DNA of 64,000 bases, taken from Myxococcales bacterium. GTDB taxonomy: Bacteria; Myxococcota_A; Polyangia; Polyangiales; Ga0077539. The DNA lies in contig JAEUKI010000072.1 of the NCBI GenBank assembly GCA_016793325.1, positions 1 through 64,000 of the forward strand. Reading direction: 5' to 3'. A program made the translations under genes and the position numbers. Positions within the stretch are counted from its first letter, which is position 1; each line of letters begins with the position of its first letter. Below, piece by piece: positions 62,329-64,000 of this stretch. A model generated the notes under the pieces. The model was not told the origin of the DNA, did not search any database, and was given only the letters and a program-made list of their open reading frames with translations.

Positions 62329-62904
62329 TCAATACCTCCGAGGATCGATCACGACGAACGAGCGATAGTGATCGTCGGTGTACCAAGTAGAAGGCGGCGT
62401 TCCTGTGATGATCCGGCGCGGCCCGCGGTGCGTGAGGCCCGGCGTCACCACGGTGTACTCGTGGTAGGTCCCGAACGGCGCGTCGGGCAGCCGCCCCTCG
62501 CGGTTGTGAAACACAACGCCGTCCTGCCTGAACGGAAACGGCCCGCCCGCCGCGATCAAGTCCAGCGTGCGGTTCACCTCCGTCAATCGCTCGGCGTCCG
62601 AGAACGGCAGCCTCCGCGCGCCCACCCGCGCGCCGCTGTTGGGCGTGCCGTTGTTCGTCGACGGTTGCGTCGGCGCAACGCTCGGCCCCGGCGTCGGCCC
62701 TGGTTGCGGAGCGACAACAGGCTGCGCCCACGGCTGCGCGGGCTGCGCCGGAGGCTCTTGTCCGCGCCGCCGTCGCCGTCGCCCTCGTTGCGCGGGGGCC
62801 TCGTCTTCGCCGCCCGCCGAGAGCCCCTCGGGCAGCGAGCACTCGCGGAGCCCCGCGAGCGAGCTCGCGACGAGCGAGAGCGCGACGAGGAGAGCTCGCG
62901 TCAC
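62329..62904 (-). CDS. Secreted RNase Sa-like guanyl-specific ribonuclease
   Basis: A 191-residue exported protein. Start is a GTG at 62904 overlapping the preceding stop; signal peptide TRALLVALSLVASSLAG. A long Arg/Gln/Pro-rich linker (about 40-95) leads to a microbial ribonuclease domain (about 100-191) very like Streptomyces RNase Sa: TLDLIAAGGPFPFRQDG, VFHNREGRLPD, TYHEYTVVTPG, RGPRRIITG, DDHYRSFVVIDP. Catalytic Glu149, Arg164 and His179 are all present. It should cut RNA after guanine. It may serve as an attack or scavenging enzyme. Lies between two sigma-54 activator genes. Confidence 0.9.
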   Translation of the reverse strand: MTRALLVALSLVASSLAGLRECSLPEGLSAGGEDEAPAQRGRRRRRRGQEPPAQPAQPWAQPVVAPQPGPTPGPSVAPTQPSTNNGTPNSGARVGARRLPFSDAERLTEVNRTLDLIAAGGPFPFRQDGVVFHNREGRLPDAPFGTYHEYTVVTPGLTHRGPRRIITGTPPSTWYTDDHYRSFVVIDPRRY

Positions 62905-64000
62905 GAGATCCCGTACTCCTTGATCTTGTAGAGCAGCGCGCGGTGCGAAATCTCGAGCAGCTCCGCGGCGCGCGTGCGGTTGCCCTTGGTCTTCTCGAGC
63001 GCGCGACGGATCAAGATCTCTTCGATCACGCGCGTCGTTCGCTTGACGCTGAGGTCTCCCTTGGCGAGCTCCGCGGCCACTGGGTCCTGAGGCTCGCGAA
63101 GGCGCTCGGGCAGGTCCGCGGGGCGGAGCACCGGCGCGTCCGCGAGCACCATCGCGCGCTCGATCGTGTTCTCGAGCTCGCGCACGTTGCCGGGCCAGTT
63201 GTAGTCGTACACGAGCTTGCTCGCCTGCGGATCGAGCCCCGTCACGCGCGTCCCGAGCCGGACGTTGTACCGCTGGACGAAGTGATCCACGAGCAGAGGA
63301 ACGTCCTCGCGCCGCTGCCTCAACGGCGGGACGTGCACCGTGAGCACGTTCAAGCGATAGAACAAATCCTCGCGAAACCGCCCGTTCTTCACGTCGGCGT
63401 TGAGGTCGCGCAGCGTCGCCGCCACCACGCGCACGTCGCACTTTCGATCCTGCGTCTCGCCGAGCCGCCGAAACGTGCCCTCTTGCAGCACTCGCAAGAG
63501 CTTCACTTGCAGTGACAGCGGCAGCTCGCCCACCTCGTCGAGAAAGAGCGTCGCGCTGTCGGCCTCTTCGAAGAGCCCTTTTTTGTCCTGGTTGGCGTCG
63601 GTAAACGCCCCGCGCTTGTGCCCGAAGAGCTCGCTCTCGAGCAGCGCCTCGGGGATCGCTCCGCAGTTGATCGTGACGAAGCCCTTGGTCCCGCGCGGCG
63701 AGCGTCGATGGATCGCGCGCGCGACGAGCTCCTTGCCGGTCCCGCTCTCACCAGTAATCAAGACCGTGGTCTTGAACGGCGAGACCTTCGCCACCGTGTT
63801 GAACACGAGCTTCATCGGCTCGCTGCGCCCGAGCAGCTCTTCGAACTGGTGGTTCTCGAGCAGCGCCGCGCGGAGCTCGCGATTTTGCCTGCGCAGCGCC
63901 TCGCGCTCTTCGGCCTTGCGCAGCACGAACCCGAGCTCCTCGGGCTTGAACGGCTTGGCCACGTAGTCGTACGCGCCCGCGCGAATGGCCTCGAGCGCTT
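62901..64000 (-). CDS. NtrC-family response regulator (sigma-54 activator), partial at window end
   Basis: The N-terminus lies beyond the window. Visible are the end of the receiver domain (AIRAGAYDYVAKPF, with the conserved Lys), AAA+ domain with GESGTGKE, DEVGELPLSLQ and the loop GAFTDA instead of GAFTGA, WPGNVRELENTIERAM, and a Fis-type HTH (RTRAAELLEISHRALLYKIKEYG). Stop overlaps the GTG start of the ribonuclease gene, so it may regulate and be co-made with it. Confidence 0.9.
   Translation of the reverse strand, partial: ALEAIRAGAYDYVAKPFKPEELGFVLRKAEEREALRRQNRELRAALLENHQFEELLGRSEPMKLVFNTVAKVSPFKTTVLITGESGTGKELVARAIHRRSPRGTKGFVTINCGAIPEALLESELFGHKRGAFTDANQDKKGLFEEADSATLFLDEVGELPLSLQVKLLRVLQEGTFRRLGETQDRKCDVRVVAATLRDLNADVKNGRFREDLFYRLNVLTVHVPPLRQRREDVPLLVDHFVQRYNVRLGTRVTGLDPQASKLVYDYNWPGNVRELENTIERAMVLADAPVLRPADLPERLREPQDPVAAELAKGDLSVKRTTRVIEEILIRRALEKTKGNRTRAAELLEISHRALLYKIKEYGIS

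Noticed and set aside
61488..62904. RNase and next gene as a classical barnase-barstar toxin-antitoxin pair
   Set aside because: The downstream protein is 278 residues and lacks barstar features, and the ribonuclease is exported; kept only as a hypothesis of a new protector.

Overview
The window is very GC-rich, almost fully coding DNA with no tRNA, rRNA, CRISPR array or recognisable transposase. It looks like the chromosome of a myxobacterium (Myxococcota; a Polyangiales/Sandaracinus-like lineage is my inference). Reasons: many lipoproteins with Asp/Ser/Thr-rich spacers after the lipidated cysteine, Cys-repeat secreted proteins, bactofilin, a roadblock (MglB-like) protein, several bacterial enhancer-binding proteins, a large exopolysaccharide locus, and long meaningless antisense frames typical of extreme third-position GC. 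No gap between genes exceeds 300 bases.

Layout. 0-16 kb: mostly lineage-type lipoproteins and secreted proteins of unknown role, a Uma2 nuclease-fold protein, an aminotransferase plus a BoxD/PaaZ-type aldehyde dehydrogenase, and a carboxypeptidase-regulatory/PDZ protein. 16-21 kb: an XRE-cupin regulator divergent from an SDR gene that overlaps an unusual QueA-like gene, then bactofilin, YbjN-like, PspA and FmdB-type genes. 21-34 kb: heparinase-like lipoprotein, M20 amidohydrolase, LOG protein, HSL esterase, Cys-repeat/DUF5648 lipoprotein, APH-fold kinase, HemB, MFS transporter, and a roadblock protein coupled to a coiled-coil protein.

34-57 kb: an exopolysaccharide locus. It holds an outer-membrane export lipoprotein (Wza type), a Wzc/GumC-like chain-length protein without a P-loop, an initiating sugar transferase, Wzx flippase, Wzy/ligase-like polymerase, WecG-type and several GT2/GT4 glycosyltransferases, two methyltransferases, a polysaccharide deacetylase-like protein, and an unusual nucleotidyltransferase plus alkaline-phosphatase-fold pair. 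A partner-switching set (RsbW-like ATPase, receiver-PP2C phosphatase, and a separate STAS protein) lies among these genes. The ATPase and phosphatase head a seven-gene run of overlapping genes that goes on through two glycosyltransferases into hisB-hisH-hisA.

57-64 kb: a signalling block on the minus strand. A receiver-less portion of a sigma-54 activator (cut by the window end) overlaps a secreted RNase Sa-like ribonuclease, followed by an unknown protein, a second, complete NtrC-type activator, a stand-alone H-NOX haem protein, and a hybrid kinase whose N-terminus is an HNOBA domain and whose C-terminus carries receiver and HPt domains. This reads as a nitric-oxide (or other haem ligand) responsive phosphorelay next to the polysaccharide genes.

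All product names come from motif recognition by eye; no database search was possible.
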